From Flammeovirgaceae bacterium (lineage in GTDB: Bacteria > Bacteroidota > Bacteroidia > Cytophagales > Cyclobacteriaceae): a DNA stretch of 64,000 bases. Positions 1 through 8,951 of this stretch are shown piece by piece. The DNA lies in contig JADJMA010000063.1 in NCBI GenBank assembly GCA_016709845.1, positions 124,001-188,000 of the forward strand, given 5' to 3'. Under the pieces are notes generated by a model. That model was not told the DNA's origin, ran no database searches, and worked only from the letters and a program-made list of their open reading frames with translations. The number at the start of each line of letters is the position of its first letter. The stretch's first letter is position 1. Both the position numbers and the translations under genes were made by a program.

Positions 1-1511
1 AAGGAAACGCTGCATCACTTAAAGCATTTAACTGACTATGCCATTGCTTACTACCAAAACTTGTTGGAGAAGTATGGCAAAGGCCGCGAACGCAGAACTG
101 AGATTAAGAGTTTCCAATCCGTAACCGCTACCGAAGTAATTGCAAACAACCAGAAGTTGTATGTAAACCGGGCCGATGGTTTTGTGGGCTGGGGCATGCG
201 CAAAGACGAATACATTGTTGAATGTTCTGAACTGGACGACATCATCGCGATTCGCAAAGATGGCAAAGCATTGGTGAGCCGCATTGGCGAACGCAAGTTT
301 ATGGGGAAAGACATTGTGCATATTGGCGTGTGGAAGAAAGGCGATGAACGAATGGTATACAACATGATTTACAGTGATGGCAAGAGTGGTAAAGCATTTG
401 CCAAGCGATTTGCCATGCCGGCCATCATTCGCGATAAGGAATATGATCTTACTTCGGGCAACCCGAACAGCAAATTGTATTACCTGAGTGCCAACCCCAA
501 TGGCGAGGCCGAAGTTGTGGAGGTGAAGTTGAGCCAGGCGAGCACCGCGCGCAAAAAGATTTTTGATTTCGATTTCTCGGAGTTGGAAATAAAAGGTCGT
601 GGGGCAAAAGGAAACACAATAACGAAATATCCGCTACGCAGAATTGATTTTAAAGAAGCGAAGGGCTCTACGTTGAGCGGATTGAAACTGTGGTTCGATC
701 AGGCTTCAGGTCGATTGAATAAAGATGAGCGCGGCAAGTACGTAAACAAGTTTGATGGCGATGATCAGATCTTGGCTATCACCACCAGTGGAAATTATAA
801 ACTCACCAGCTTTGAACTCACTAATCGTTACGAACCAGAGAAAACGATTCTTGTAGAAAAGTTTAATCCGAAGAAAGCAATCTCGGCTGTGTATTGGGAT
901 GGTGTAAGCAAACAACATTTTGTAAAACGCTTCCTCATTGAAACCAACACCCCCGATAAGGATTTCGGATTTATTAGTGAAGGCATTGGCTCGCGCTTGG
1001 AGTTTGTAACCACGAGCGATACGCCCGAATTGGAAATAGAAATTGTGAAAGGAAAGGGCAAGGACAAAGAGACCGAAGTCGTTAATCTCGAAGATATTAT
1101 TGATGTGAAAGGATGGAAGGCGTTGGGCAATCGCTTGTCGCAATATAAAGTAACGAAGGTGCGGCCAGTGGAGGATGCAGAAGACACCAGCGTTGAAGCT
1201 GAGGAAGAAGTAGAAGCGGAGGAGCCTGAGGATAGTCAGTCTTCAAAAAAAAAAATCGAGCCGGAGCCAGTCATCGAGGAGGACGGTCAAGCAGCCCTCT
1301 TCGGGGAGGCAAAACCAAAAGCGGGCCCGCTCGTCAACGGCCAGCCCCCAAAAGCAAAAGCGCCCAAGCCAAAAGAAGCAAAGCAAGCCGACCTCTTCGG
1401 GCCCGTCCGAACGGAAAAGCCGGGCGGGGAAAGCCAAAAAAGGAAAAAGTAAAAGATGACGAGGAGCCCAAAGCGTTTGGCGTTGGGGATGAGATTGAGT
1501 TTGATTTGTAA
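1..1511 (+). CDS. parC: DNA topoisomerase IV / gyrase-type subunit A, C-terminal part (5' truncated)
   Basis: This is the C-terminal part of a type IIA topoisomerase A subunit, which cuts and passes duplex DNA during decatenation. The reading frame is already open at base 1, so the catalytic N-terminal half lies outside the window. The visible part begins in the coiled-coil end of the breakage-reunion domain (KYGKGRERRTEIKSF) and continues into the beta-propeller-like C-terminal domain typical of Bacteroidota ParC. The tail from about 1190 is acidic, then Lys/Pro/Ala-rich. The first frame stops at 1452. A typical ending, FGVGDEIEFDL followed by TAA at 1509-1511, sits in another frame, so an indel is likely at A6 (1436-1441) or A11 (1245-1255). 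Gyrase A is the alternative name; the Bacteroidota-like tail favours ParC. Confidence 0.85.
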
Positions 1512-1646
1512 CAATTAGTTAGATTGATATAATTATTTTTATAGACCAGTCTTAATATAAAGTCATAAATGAATTTTGTTGTTGACATTGAGACTGCTAA
1601 TGCAGATTAATTAAGCATTTGATACATTTGGGAAATCAAAGCATTA

Positions 1647-2057
1647 ATGATGAAGAGTCTAATAATCACCTTAGCATTGATATCAATTGTTTATCAAGGC
1701 TACTCACAAGATAATTATTCACACCAGTTTTCAAGCGCCCCTGAAACGGTACGTTATGAAATCGTGCAATCTGATTATGGGGCACGATATACTTTAAAAA
1801 TCGACAAATACAGCGGCAAGGTTTTTCAATTGGTCTCAACGGACGATGGTGATTTACTCTGGGAGTCCATTTTGGTATTGGACAATACCAAACCAGATGA
1901 GTCGACCTGGGATAAGGTTAATTTTCAACTTTTCACATCTGGATTAGGACCAAGGTTTACATTTCTTTTGAACGTGAATACAGGAACAACTTGGCAGTTA
2001 ATGGAGGATACAGAATCGAAAGTGCTATTTTTTAGCCCACTTAAAGGAAATCCTTAA
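1647..2057 (+). CDS. Secreted protein with two internal repeats, unknown function
   Basis: The 136-residue product starts with a signal peptide (MMKSLIITLALISIVYQGYSQ), so it is probably exported to the periplasm or beyond. The mature part seems to be two copies of one motif of about 45-50 residues: RYTLKIDKYSGKVFQLVS and, later, RFTFLLNVNTGTTWQLME. Both are basic/aromatic beta-strand patterns ending in a Gly-x-x-x-Q-L turn. I do not recognise a named family. The gene is monocistronic as far as can be seen and is followed at once by a palindromic repeat at 2071-2091. Confidence 0.7.
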   Translation: MMKSLIITLALISIVYQGYSQDNYSHQFSSAPETVRYEIVQSDYGARYTLKIDKYSGKVFQLVSTDDGDLLWESILVLDNTKPDESTWDKVNFQLFTSGLGPRFTFLLNVNTGTTWQLMEDTESKVLFFSPLKGNP

Positions 2058-2070
2058 AAGCCCCCAGTTA

Positions 2071-2091
2071 TTGTTGGTCGCTGACCAACAA
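2071..2091. repeat. Palindromic repeat element, copy 1
   Basis: Perfect inverted repeat with arms TTGTTGGTC and GACCAACAA and a 3-base loop (gct). It lies 14 bases after the stop of the secreted repeat protein. Related copies are at 2439-2455, 4144-4160 and 8901-8929. It could fold as a hairpin at the 3' end of the transcript, but there is no T-run, so it is not a standard intrinsic terminator. Confidence 0.7.
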
Positions 2092-2157
2092 AAACGAATT
2101 AGTGCAGGTGAGTTATAATCGGTCAAAATAGGCTTTATAAGAAACGTAAACCTGAGT

Positions 2158-2367
2158 ATGAAAAAGAAACCGAGCGAAGAGAAATCACCAGTTGCTTTCT
2201 GGGAAGAGTTCTTAAAAGTAATGAATCTCAAAAGAAGAAAGATGGAGAATGTTAACTGCTTGAACAAAGAGGACTGGAATAGGATGATTGATTTTATGGT
2301 GTATGGAGTAATAAGAATGGAGAAAGCATTCAGAGAGCCATTAGCGAGAGTAAAATTGAAACTATGA
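2158..2367 (+). CDS. Small ORF, possible remnant of a larger gene
   Basis: A 69-codon frame rich in charged residues. Its second half (NKEDWNRMIDFMVYGVIRMEKAFREP) looks like a genuine C-terminal helix and faintly resembles the end of DUF4268-type proteins, a resemblance made from memory and weak. There is no clear ribosome binding site, and the region sits between two palindromic repeats. It may be the surviving 3' end of a decayed gene or a chance ORF. Confidence 0.3.
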   Translation: MKKKPSEEKSPVAFWEEFLKVMNLKRRKMENVNCLNKEDWNRMIDFMVYGVIRMEKAFREPLARVKLKL

Positions 2368-2438
2368 AATATAATCTTAACTGGTCAAATGTTGTGGGAG
2401 TGGCTGAGTGAAGGTCATCCCCTATAGTTAACGACTAT

Positions 2439-2455
2439 GGTCAGGCGACCAACAA
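2439..2455. repeat. Palindromic repeat element, copy 2 (degenerate)
   Basis: GGTC-aggc-GACCAACAA: the right arm matches copy 1 exactly and the left arm is shortened to GGTC. It lies 62 bases upstream of the NTF2-like gene. Confidence 0.5.
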
Positions 2456-2516
2456 TAACAAATGGGCAGTTTGCAAAGCACGAAACGTTATATTTAATTA
2501 GGAAAAAAACAAAATC

Positions 2517-3053
2517 ATGGAAAAACTACTACTCTTCTTAATGATATTACTTATAGTAGATATCGAACCATCAAACGCAAATAATCCAACACGCAGCCTT
2601 AATAACTTAAAATTACCAGGGGATTCTACACGATTGGTTGAACTTGATCGCTATTGGGCTAAATTATCTAAAACTGTTCAAGAGGGAGATTTTGAAGGTT
2701 ATAAGGCTCTCTATCATAACGATGCTGTTGTTGTGTTTACAAGTGGAAAAAATAAGATTTCCGAACCAATAGCAAAGGCGCTCGCTTCCTGGAAAAAAGG
2801 CTTTAATGATACAAAGGAGGGCAAACAAAATGACAAGGTAGAATTTCGCTTTTCACAGAGAATTGGAAGTGAAACTACTGCACATGAAACGGGAATTTTC
2901 TTCTTCACATCCTTTGATAGTAATAACAAAGTTAAGGCAAAGTCTTTCACGCATTTTGAAGTGCTGCTAATAAAACGGGACAATGAGTGGTATGCATTAA
3001 TGGAATATCAGAAATCTGAAGCGTCCCAAGAAGAGTGGGATGCATTGAAATAG
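2517..3053 (+). CDS. Exported NTF2-like (SnoaL/DUF4440-type) protein
   Basis: The 178-residue product has a hydrophobic N-terminus (MEKLLLFLMILLIVDI), probably a signal peptide. After it comes an NTF2-like fold pattern: an N-terminal helix ending in QEGDFEGYKALYHNDAVVV, then beta strands including TAHETGIFFF and THFEVLLIKRDNEWY. In the family this cone-shaped fold binds small molecules or acts as a ketosteroid-isomerase-like enzyme, but many members have no known substrate. The start follows an A-rich stretch (ggaaaaaaac). No partner gene is adjacent, so the function is open. Confidence 0.65.
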   Translation: MEKLLLFLMILLIVDIEPSNANNPTRSLNNLKLPGDSTRLVELDRYWAKLSKTVQEGDFEGYKALYHNDAVVVFTSGKNKISEPIAKALASWKKGFNDTKEGKQNDKVEFRFSQRIGSETTAHETGIFFFTSFDSNNKVKAKSFTHFEVLLIKRDNEWYALMEYQKSEASQEEWDALK

Positions 3054-3284
3054 TCATCTCTTAAGTTATTGTTGTGTTAAGGTTGAAGATTGTCCTACTG
3101 ACTACCAGCAATATCAGAGGATCATAATTCTTAAAAGATAGATTCAATTTTCATCACTTCTTGGCCAATCAGAAAGAGTATCTGATTTTATTAATTTTAT
3201 GCGGTAACAACGCATTAGTGCAATCGCTTTGAGTTTAAAAATGAATTCAAGTTTTGTGAGATAACAAAAATTGAAAACCGTATT

Positions 3285-3662
3285 ATGGATACTTCTCAAT
3301 ATTTTTATCGAAATGTGATCTTGTCTATGAAGGATAGTAAGGTTTCACTGATTGATATTGATAATCCTGATGATACCGGGCCGGCTCTTGATCCTTGGTT
3401 GGGGCTCGTGCTGCAGTATGCGAATGGACACCGTACAATTGAAGATCTTACCAAGGATTTATCAAGAAGGTACAATGGTGCACCTCCTGCCAATCTGGAA
3501 GCAACCATTTATTCGGTAGTTACTCGCCTGGTCGATTTAAGATTTATTATACTAACTAAAGAGGCTACAGACTTACCCTATTACTTATCTCTTCCCTATG
3601 AACAGATGGATATTGAAAAAGCTAAAGAATCATTAAAAGAGGACAAGGCAAAATCAGATTAA
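3285..3662 (+). CDS. PqqD-like (RiPP recognition element-fold) protein
   Basis: The 125-residue product has no signal peptide. Residues about 30-90 fit the PqqD-like winged-helix pattern: a Trp in DPWLGLVLQYANGHRTIEDL, then a helix ending in RRYNG, then LEATIYSVVTRLVDLRFI. In PQQ and other peptide-modification pathways this fold binds the leader peptide of the substrate. A charged tail follows (residues 105-125). The unknown gene at 3673 starts only 10 bases downstream, so the two are probably co-transcribed. No radical SAM enzyme, cyclase, peptidase or clear precursor peptide is nearby, so a RiPP role is inference only. Confidence 0.6.
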   Translation: MDTSQYFYRNVILSMKDSKVSLIDIDNPDDTGPALDPWLGLVLQYANGHRTIEDLTKDLSRRYNGAPPANLEATIYSVVTRLVDLRFIILTKEATDLPYYLSLPYEQMDIEKAKESLKEDKAKSD

Positions 3663-3672
3663 AACAAAGAAT

Positions 3673-4041
3673 ATGCTTGTAGAAGAATTTAACTCGACCT
3701 GTCCATTATATGAAGGGTTTGAAGTATGGGAGATTGAAAGCCTCACTTCTTTTTTTAATGGAAATACAATTTTACCAACTATTTTTCGGGATCAGTATAA
3801 TATTTCAGTGGCAGAAATTGAAGAAAAAAGAAGGGACATTGTAGATAGTGATTATGATATAATCACCAAACTGTTAGGTCGCGTTAATGATAAATTCTTT
3901 TATATTTTCACCTTGCACGATAAAAATCATTTGGATCTAATAGAGATGCAGCTATTGAAAGTCATGAATTTCGGTATAGACATTGAAAAAATCAGAGCAG
4001 ACTGTGTTTATGCCATTATAATGGATAAGCGAAGTAGTTAA
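3673..4041 (+). CDS. Unknown protein, paired with the PqqD-like gene
   Basis: A 122-residue soluble, acidic product that I do not recognise. It has one Cys near the N-terminus (NSTCPLYEGF) and one near the C-terminus (RADCVYA), and a central helical stretch (AEIEEKRRDIVDSDYDIITKLLG). It follows the PqqD-like gene by 10 bases, which argues for one transcript and a linked function. It ends before a gap of about 400 bases. Confidence 0.55.
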   Translation: MLVEEFNSTCPLYEGFEVWEIESLTSFFNGNTILPTIFRDQYNISVAEIEEKRRDIVDSDYDIITKLLGRVNDKFFYIFTLHDKNHLDLIEMQLLKVMNFGIDIEKIRADCVYAIIMDKRSS

Positions 4042-4441
4042 AGGGGGTAGTGTATCAATCTCTTTATTTAGGATAGCATTGAAGGGATACTATGTTCTCA
4101 AAAGAAGGGTAGAACAAACTCTTTTGTTAATTCCTTAGCTACAGTTGGTTGCTGACCAACATTCTTTATATCCTCTTTTCATTGAGCAATCACCTAAAAT
4201 ATTTTATAATCTTCAATAAATAGAACAGGCTAGCTATGCGGTGCGGTGTTTTACTTGGATAATTTATTAATTGCTGATATGACTTCCGGATCAGCATTTT
4301 ATATTCGCTTCAAGATTCCAGGTACCGAAAATCTTTCCTAACGCTAATTCATCCTTCATTTTGATCGTGCAAAGAGAATAGATTTAATCTCATCATAATT
4401 TATGCAAGATTTGATTCACGCAAAGGCGGAGTGAATTCTTT
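4042..4441. other. Intergenic region with a repeat and a weak hairpin
   Basis: No convincing gene. It holds the third palindromic repeat (4144-4160) and a stem TGCTGAT (4272-4278) / ATCAGCA (4290-4296) followed by TTTTATATT, which might act as a weak terminator. The final 30 bases include GGCGGAG, a plausible ribosome binding site for the next gene. Confidence 0.5.
4144..4160. repeat. Palindromic repeat element, copy 3
   Basis: Arms GTTGGT and ACCAAC with a 5-base loop (tgctg). The flanks (CTTAG-TACA on the left, ATTCTTTATATCC on the right) resemble those of the copy at 8901-8929, so the conserved unit is longer than the hairpin. Confidence 0.65.
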
Positions 4442-4894
4442 ATGGCTGCACAACTTCCTGATCTTATTTGGCTGGATGGAAAGCAAATGGATTTGTATTC
4501 TAATCCATTGGAACTTTATTGGGACCAACACATTCGACCTGAGTTTGTTATATCAGAAGAATGTAAGCGTGGTTATATAGCTAAATGGGAAATACGAAAT
4601 GATACGTTGATGCTAAATCGTATTGAAGGGAAAATCAGGAAACGTTATTTCCTTTTCTGGAAGAAAATTATTCCTTACGCGTTGAATAACCTTTTTAAGA
4701 AAGCTGGTGATCGATCTGTTATCGCTACATGGGTAACCGGTAAACTCAGAATTCCGCAAGGCAAAAGAATCTTTTATGTTCATGAAGGGTATGAATCGAG
4801 GTTTGAGCGCGAAATGGTAATAACGATTCAAAAAGCTAAAGTGATAAAAACGGTGGTGATTGATTATACGAAGAAGGAATTGTTGGTTGGATAA
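4442..4894 (+). CDS. Conserved-looking protein of unknown function
   Basis: A 150-residue product with no signal peptide or membrane segment. The N-terminal half (LDGKQMDLYSNPLELYW, RPEF, RGYIAKWEIRNDTLMLNRIEGKI) has the feel of a bacterial family of unknown function found in Bacteroidota, with a conserved SNPLE-YW motif and a RGY-A-WEI strand; this is recognition by pattern only. The C-terminal part has RIPQGKRIFYVHEGYESRFEREMVI. It appears to be a single-gene unit with a GGCGGAG ribosome binding site. Confidence 0.5.
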   Translation: MAAQLPDLIWLDGKQMDLYSNPLELYWDQHIRPEFVISEECKRGYIAKWEIRNDTLMLNRIEGKIRKRYFLFWKKIIPYALNNLFKKAGDRSVIATWVTGKLRIPQGKRIFYVHEGYESRFEREMVITIQKAKVIKTVVIDYTKKELLVG

Positions 4895-5071
4895 CCGTAG
4901 GAGGCTACCGTTCAGGAATCAGTGCCTGGATAAATGTGGAGTCCCTTTCAGGAGATACCACTAATATAAAAATAGCCGGCAGATTTTTTTTAACTCCCTT
5001 TGAGATTTACATTTCCATAATTTCCATGGTCATAAGATGACCATGCCCTCAAAAACCCCTAATTATTTTAT

Positions 5072-7586
5072 ATGAAAAGCATCCTTTATCTATTCTTGTT
5101 TTCAGTACTGGTAACCGTGGTAGACGCACAGCACCAACCGGTAACAAAAGCCAATTATGAACTTGCCAGTCGGTTTTCTCCTGATAATTTAAAAAAAATG
5201 GTTTTCTCCACCAAGGTAGAGCCACACTGGTTGAAGAATAGCAGTCGGTTTTGGTATGACTATGAAACATCCGAAGGAAAATACTATTACATCGTAGATC
5301 CAAAATTGAAATCAAAAAGTCAATTGTTTGACCACGATAAACTGGCTGCCGATATGACACGGCTCACCGGTGATCCCTTCGATAGAAAAAACCTGGACAT
5401 CGAGAAGATAGAATTCATCAGCAATGAAACAGCCATTCGTTTTGAGGTAAAGAGCAAACTAATTGAGGTAGAAGACACGGAAAAAGATCAGGATGAGGAA
5501 AATGGAAATGGACAGGATAATAAATAAACAGAAGAATACAAAGAAGAAAATGATTGCTAAGTCCTATTTCTTTGAATATAATTTATCCACGCGCCAACTT
5601 AAATTATTAGCTGACTATGAGAAACCCAAAAAGGATAAGGATTGGGCCTCTATTGCTCCCAACGAACAGTATGTCCTTTTCTCTAGAAATTATAATCTGT
5701 TTTGGATGGATATAGAAAACTACAATAAGGCACTGAAGAGTGAGAAAGACTCGACCATAGTAGAACATCAATTAACCACTGATGGAGTGGAATACTACAG
5801 TTATGGCTCAGGACCAAGGGGAGAGACCAATGTGGACAAAGAAAAGAATAAGGATAAAAGAAAACCGGTGTCTGTAGATTGGTCTTCTGACTCAAAAAAG
5901 TTTTCCATGGTGCGCACGGATGAACATTCAGTAAAAGACTTATGGGTGATCAATTCGGTAGCTACCCCAAGACCCACCTTGGAGACTTATAAATATCAAA
6001 TGCCGGGTGAAAAGGAATCTCCTAAAGAAGAATTAATAATCTTTGACTTTGATTCAAAAGGTCAGTTGAAAATCAAGACTGATACTTTTCCTGATCAGAC
6101 GCTGAATGTTTTTACTGCATCAGTATTGAAAAAAAATAAAGATGATCGAAGAAAGCCTTCTTTGTGGCTAGCCCGTTCGAATGATAAACTTTATTTCTCC
6201 CGTACAAGTCGCGATTTGAAAAGAATTGATATGTGCGTGGCCGATACCAAAACAGGAGTAGTAAAGGTGTTGGTGAAGGAGCGGCTGAATACGTATGTAG
6301 AAATTGAAACTCCCGGCCTTATTAATAACGGACAAGAATTGATTCAATGGTCGGAAAGAGATGGGTGGGGACATTTTTATTTGTACAACGGAGACGGAAC
6401 TTTAAAGAATCAAATTACAACGGGACCATTCCATTGCGAGCGCATCGAAGGAATTGATGAAAAGAACAGAATCTTGTACTTCAGTGCTAATGGGATAGAA
6501 AAAAATGAAGATCCGTATTACCTTCATTTATATAAAATCAATTTTAATGGCAGCGGAATGAAGTTGCTTACTTCTGGAGATTTTGATGGCCAGGTGGATT
6601 TGAATGATGATCAAACATTTTTTGTCAATAACTACTCCAGGGTAAATACTACGCCTATATCTACTTTGTTGGATAGTCAGGGAAACAAAATCATGTCACT
6701 GGAGACTGCTGATTTATCTATCCTTTTTCAAGCAGGCTACCAATTCCCTGAACCCTTTATTGTAAAAGCGGGCGATGGGGTTACCGACCTGTACGGTACG
6801 ATTTATAAGCCTTATGATTTTGATTCTACAAAGTTGTATCCTTTGATTGAGTACGTTTATCCCGGGCCACAAACGGAAGCAGTATTTAAGTCGTTTACCA
6901 CCAACATGGATCGGACGGATCGGTTGGCACAATTGGGATTTGTTGTAATTACTGTAGGTAATCGGGGCGGGCACCCTGCTCGAAGTAAGCGATACCATAA
7001 CTATGGTTACAATAATCTAAGAGACTATGGATTGGAAGATAAAAAAGTTGCTGCTGAGCGACTGGCCTACACCCATAGTTATATTGACATTAATAAGGTT
7101 GGAATTTTTGGACATTCAGGCGGTGGCTTTATGAGCACAGCTGCCATGTTGGTTTATCCCGATTTCTTTAAGGTGGCTGTTTCCTCTTCAGGAAATCATG
7201 AGAATGCCATTTATAACAGATGGTGGAGTGAAAAACATCATGGTGTGAAAGAGATTACAAACGACAAGGGAGAAGTTAGTTTTGAGTATAGTATTGCCGA
7301 TAATCCTGAACTGGCTAAAAACCTTAAGGGAAAACTCTTAATCACCACAGGGGATATAGACAACAATGTCCATCCTGGAAATACTATTTTATTGGCCAAC
7401 GCTTTGATCAAAGCAAACAAACGATTTGACTTTTTCTTGTTTCCTGGTCAGCGTCATGGGTATGGAGATATGAACGAATATTTCTTTTGGGTAAAGGCAG
7501 ATTATTTTTCCAAACATTTGATGGGTGATAACTCAGAACGAAGTGTTGATTATACTGAGTTGAACAATTCAAAACCAAAGAAGTAG
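5072..7586 (+). CDS. Exported S9 family prolyl oligopeptidase (DPP IV-like), one frame break
   Basis: A serine peptidase that cleaves peptides, typically X-Pro dipeptides, in the periplasm. The first frame (5072-5527) carries a signal peptide (MKSILYLFLFSVLVTVVDAQ) and the start of the beta-propeller. The second (from about 5515) carries the rest of the DPPIV_N propeller and the alpha/beta-hydrolase catalytic domain. The triad is visible: Ser in GHSGGGF (near 7110), Asp in TGDIDNNVHP (near 7355) and His in GQRHGYGD (near 7450). The frames join near 5515-5530, in a Lys/Glu/Asn-rich stretch. Joined length is about 837 residues, normal for the family. The loop around the break is low-complexity, so the exact join is uncertain. 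Confidence 0.88.
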
Positions 7587-7674
7587 TTGAGTAGATGATG
7601 AAAAAATTGTTAGAACGGTGTGTGTAAACTATAGCCCAAGTTTTTTTACCTTTAGATAGAATAAAATTTCAACT

Positions 7675-8541
7675 ATGAAAAAGTATACCCCACTTATTGC
7701 GCTCGCCCTGATTGTACTACTCTTTTCTTGTGATAAATCAAAGGAAAGATATGGAGGAATGACTCTTTATACGGTACGCGACAATATGAAGGCTAACCCT
7801 GATTCTACACTTCAGGCCATTGCAGACATTGGCTATAAAAATATTGAAGTGGCGGCAGGGTATAAAGACGGAAAATATTTCGGATGGACTCCTGCTGATT
7901 TTAATAAGAAACTTACCAGCCTGGGATTTACCCCGTTAAGCGCACACCAAAATGAGATCACATTCGACAATGTAGATAAAATAATTGCTGATGTAAAGGC
8001 GGCTGGTTTTCAATACCTGGTCATCCCTGTTCCTCCTATGGGTCATTTCAGGCATAATGCAGAAACCAAATCGATGTACATGAGCGACAGTGTGGAATTT
8101 GTTACCGAGGTGTTGAACATGGTTGGAAAAAAATGCACCGAGGCGGGAATAAAGATGCTCTACCATAATCACGATTTTGAATTCAAACCCAATGCCAATG
8201 GTATCACGCCCATGGATTACTTCCTGGAACATACCGACTCCGCAAACGTAAATTTTCAACTCGATTTATATTGGATCACCAAGGCAGGTGCTGACCCTCT
8301 CGCTTATTTTCAGAAATATCCGGGGAGATTTAAGATCTGGCATATTAAAGATATGGACAGTCAAGGACGGTTTGCCCCGGTAGGTACGGGTACAATCGAT
8401 TTTAAAAAAATACTGGCCCAAAAAGAACAAGCAGGTATGGAGTATTTTATTGCTGAACAAGACATGTGCTTTGATGGCATGACTCCGATGGAATCAGTTA
8501 AAATCAGTTTTAAAGGCATGAAGGATATTGGGTTTAAGTGA
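7675..8541 (+). CDS. Sugar phosphate isomerase/epimerase-like lipoprotein (AP endonuclease 2 fold)
   Basis: The 288-residue product begins with a lipoprotein signal (ALIVLLFSC, lipobox LFSC). A TIM barrel of the xylose isomerase-like family follows: LYTVRDNMKANPDSTLQAIADIGYKNIEVA, a metal-ligand-like YHNHDFEF, QLDLYWITKAG, and HIKDMDSQGRFAPVGTGTIDFK with the usual late metal-binding His/Glu (EQDMCF). Members of this export-targeted group in Bacteroidota are thought to act on sugars or inositols; the substrate here is unknown. Upstream, TTTTTTACCTTTAG is a possible Bacteroidota -7 region. Confidence 0.8.
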   Translation: MKKYTPLIALALIVLLFSCDKSKERYGGMTLYTVRDNMKANPDSTLQAIADIGYKNIEVAAGYKDGKYFGWTPADFNKKLTSLGFTPLSAHQNEITFDNVDKIIADVKAAGFQYLVIPVPPMGHFRHNAETKSMYMSDSVEFVTEVLNMVGKKCTEAGIKMLYHNHDFEFKPNANGITPMDYFLEHTDSANVNFQLDLYWITKAGADPLAYFQKYPGRFKIWHIKDMDSQGRFAPVGTGTIDFKKILAQKEQAGMEYFIAEQDMCFDGMTPMESVKISFKGMKDIGFK

Positions 8542-8583
8542 TGTTGGGTTTACCCATTTCTTAACAAGACAGGTCCTAAAATT

Positions 8584-8886
8584 ATGATTGATACACCCTA
8601 CATTTATTCAGACACATTGCCCATTTGGATTGTTACTATTTCGGGTTGGGAAGATGAAGGCCCCAGCCGCATGGAGGCTTATCTTGAAGTTGCGAAAAAG
8701 TGGAAGATTAATATTGAGTTCTCCACCCGGTTGGGAACTCTCCATAGCTATAAACGCGCACCAACTGTACAAAAGGAAATCATGGAGCACAATGAAAAGA
8801 CTTTTATAGCTTACCATAAACAATTCGGAGATGACTGGCAGCAAAGATTTTCTAAAGAGGTAAATGATATATTAATGGATAAATAA
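8584..8886 (+). CDS. Small protein of unknown function
   Basis: A 100-residue soluble protein. Its C-terminal part (HNEKTFIAYHKQFGDDWQQRFSKEVNDI) resembles the FEKKY-type C-terminal motif seen in some Bacteroidota proteins, from memory and weakly. The N-terminal part (PIWIVTISGWEDEGPSRMEAYLEVAKKWKI) looks like one strand and a helix. It starts 42 bases after the isomerase-like gene and may be co-transcribed. The fourth palindromic repeat lies just after its stop. Confidence 0.5.
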   Translation: MIDTPYIYSDTLPIWIVTISGWEDEGPSRMEAYLEVAKKWKINIEFSTRLGTLHSYKRAPTVQKEIMEHNEKTFIAYHKQFGDDWQQRFSKEVNDILMDK

Positions 8887-8900
8887 AAGCAATACTGCTC

Positions 8901-8929
8901 TTAGTTAATTTTAGCTGCTAACCAACATT
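8901..8929. repeat. Palindromic repeat element, copy 4 (left arm decayed)
   Basis: The right arm GCTAACCAACATT (8917-8929) and downstream CTTATACC match copy 3 closely, while the left arm is degraded (TTAGTTAATTTTA). It lies between two convergent genes. Confidence 0.5.
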
Positions 8930-8951
8930 ATTCTTATACCGAAAATCTAAG

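Noticed and set aside
706..1187. Minus-strand ORFs of 119-145 codons opposite the parC gene
   Set aside because: They are opposite-strand shadows of a clearly coding frame, with unlikely composition and no ribosome binding site.
1245..1255. A11 tract as a phase-variation switch
   Set aside because: The gene is a housekeeping topoisomerase, and similar breaks occur throughout the window at short runs, so error is the simpler cause.
2158..2367. Toxin-antitoxin or small regulator call for the 69-codon ORF
   Set aside because: No partner gene and no recognisable family; weak resemblance only to the end of a larger protein.
4900..5071. Riboswitch or operator in the gap before the S9 peptidase
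   Set aside because: Only weak imperfect stems such as GTAG/CTAC; no known aptamer pattern.
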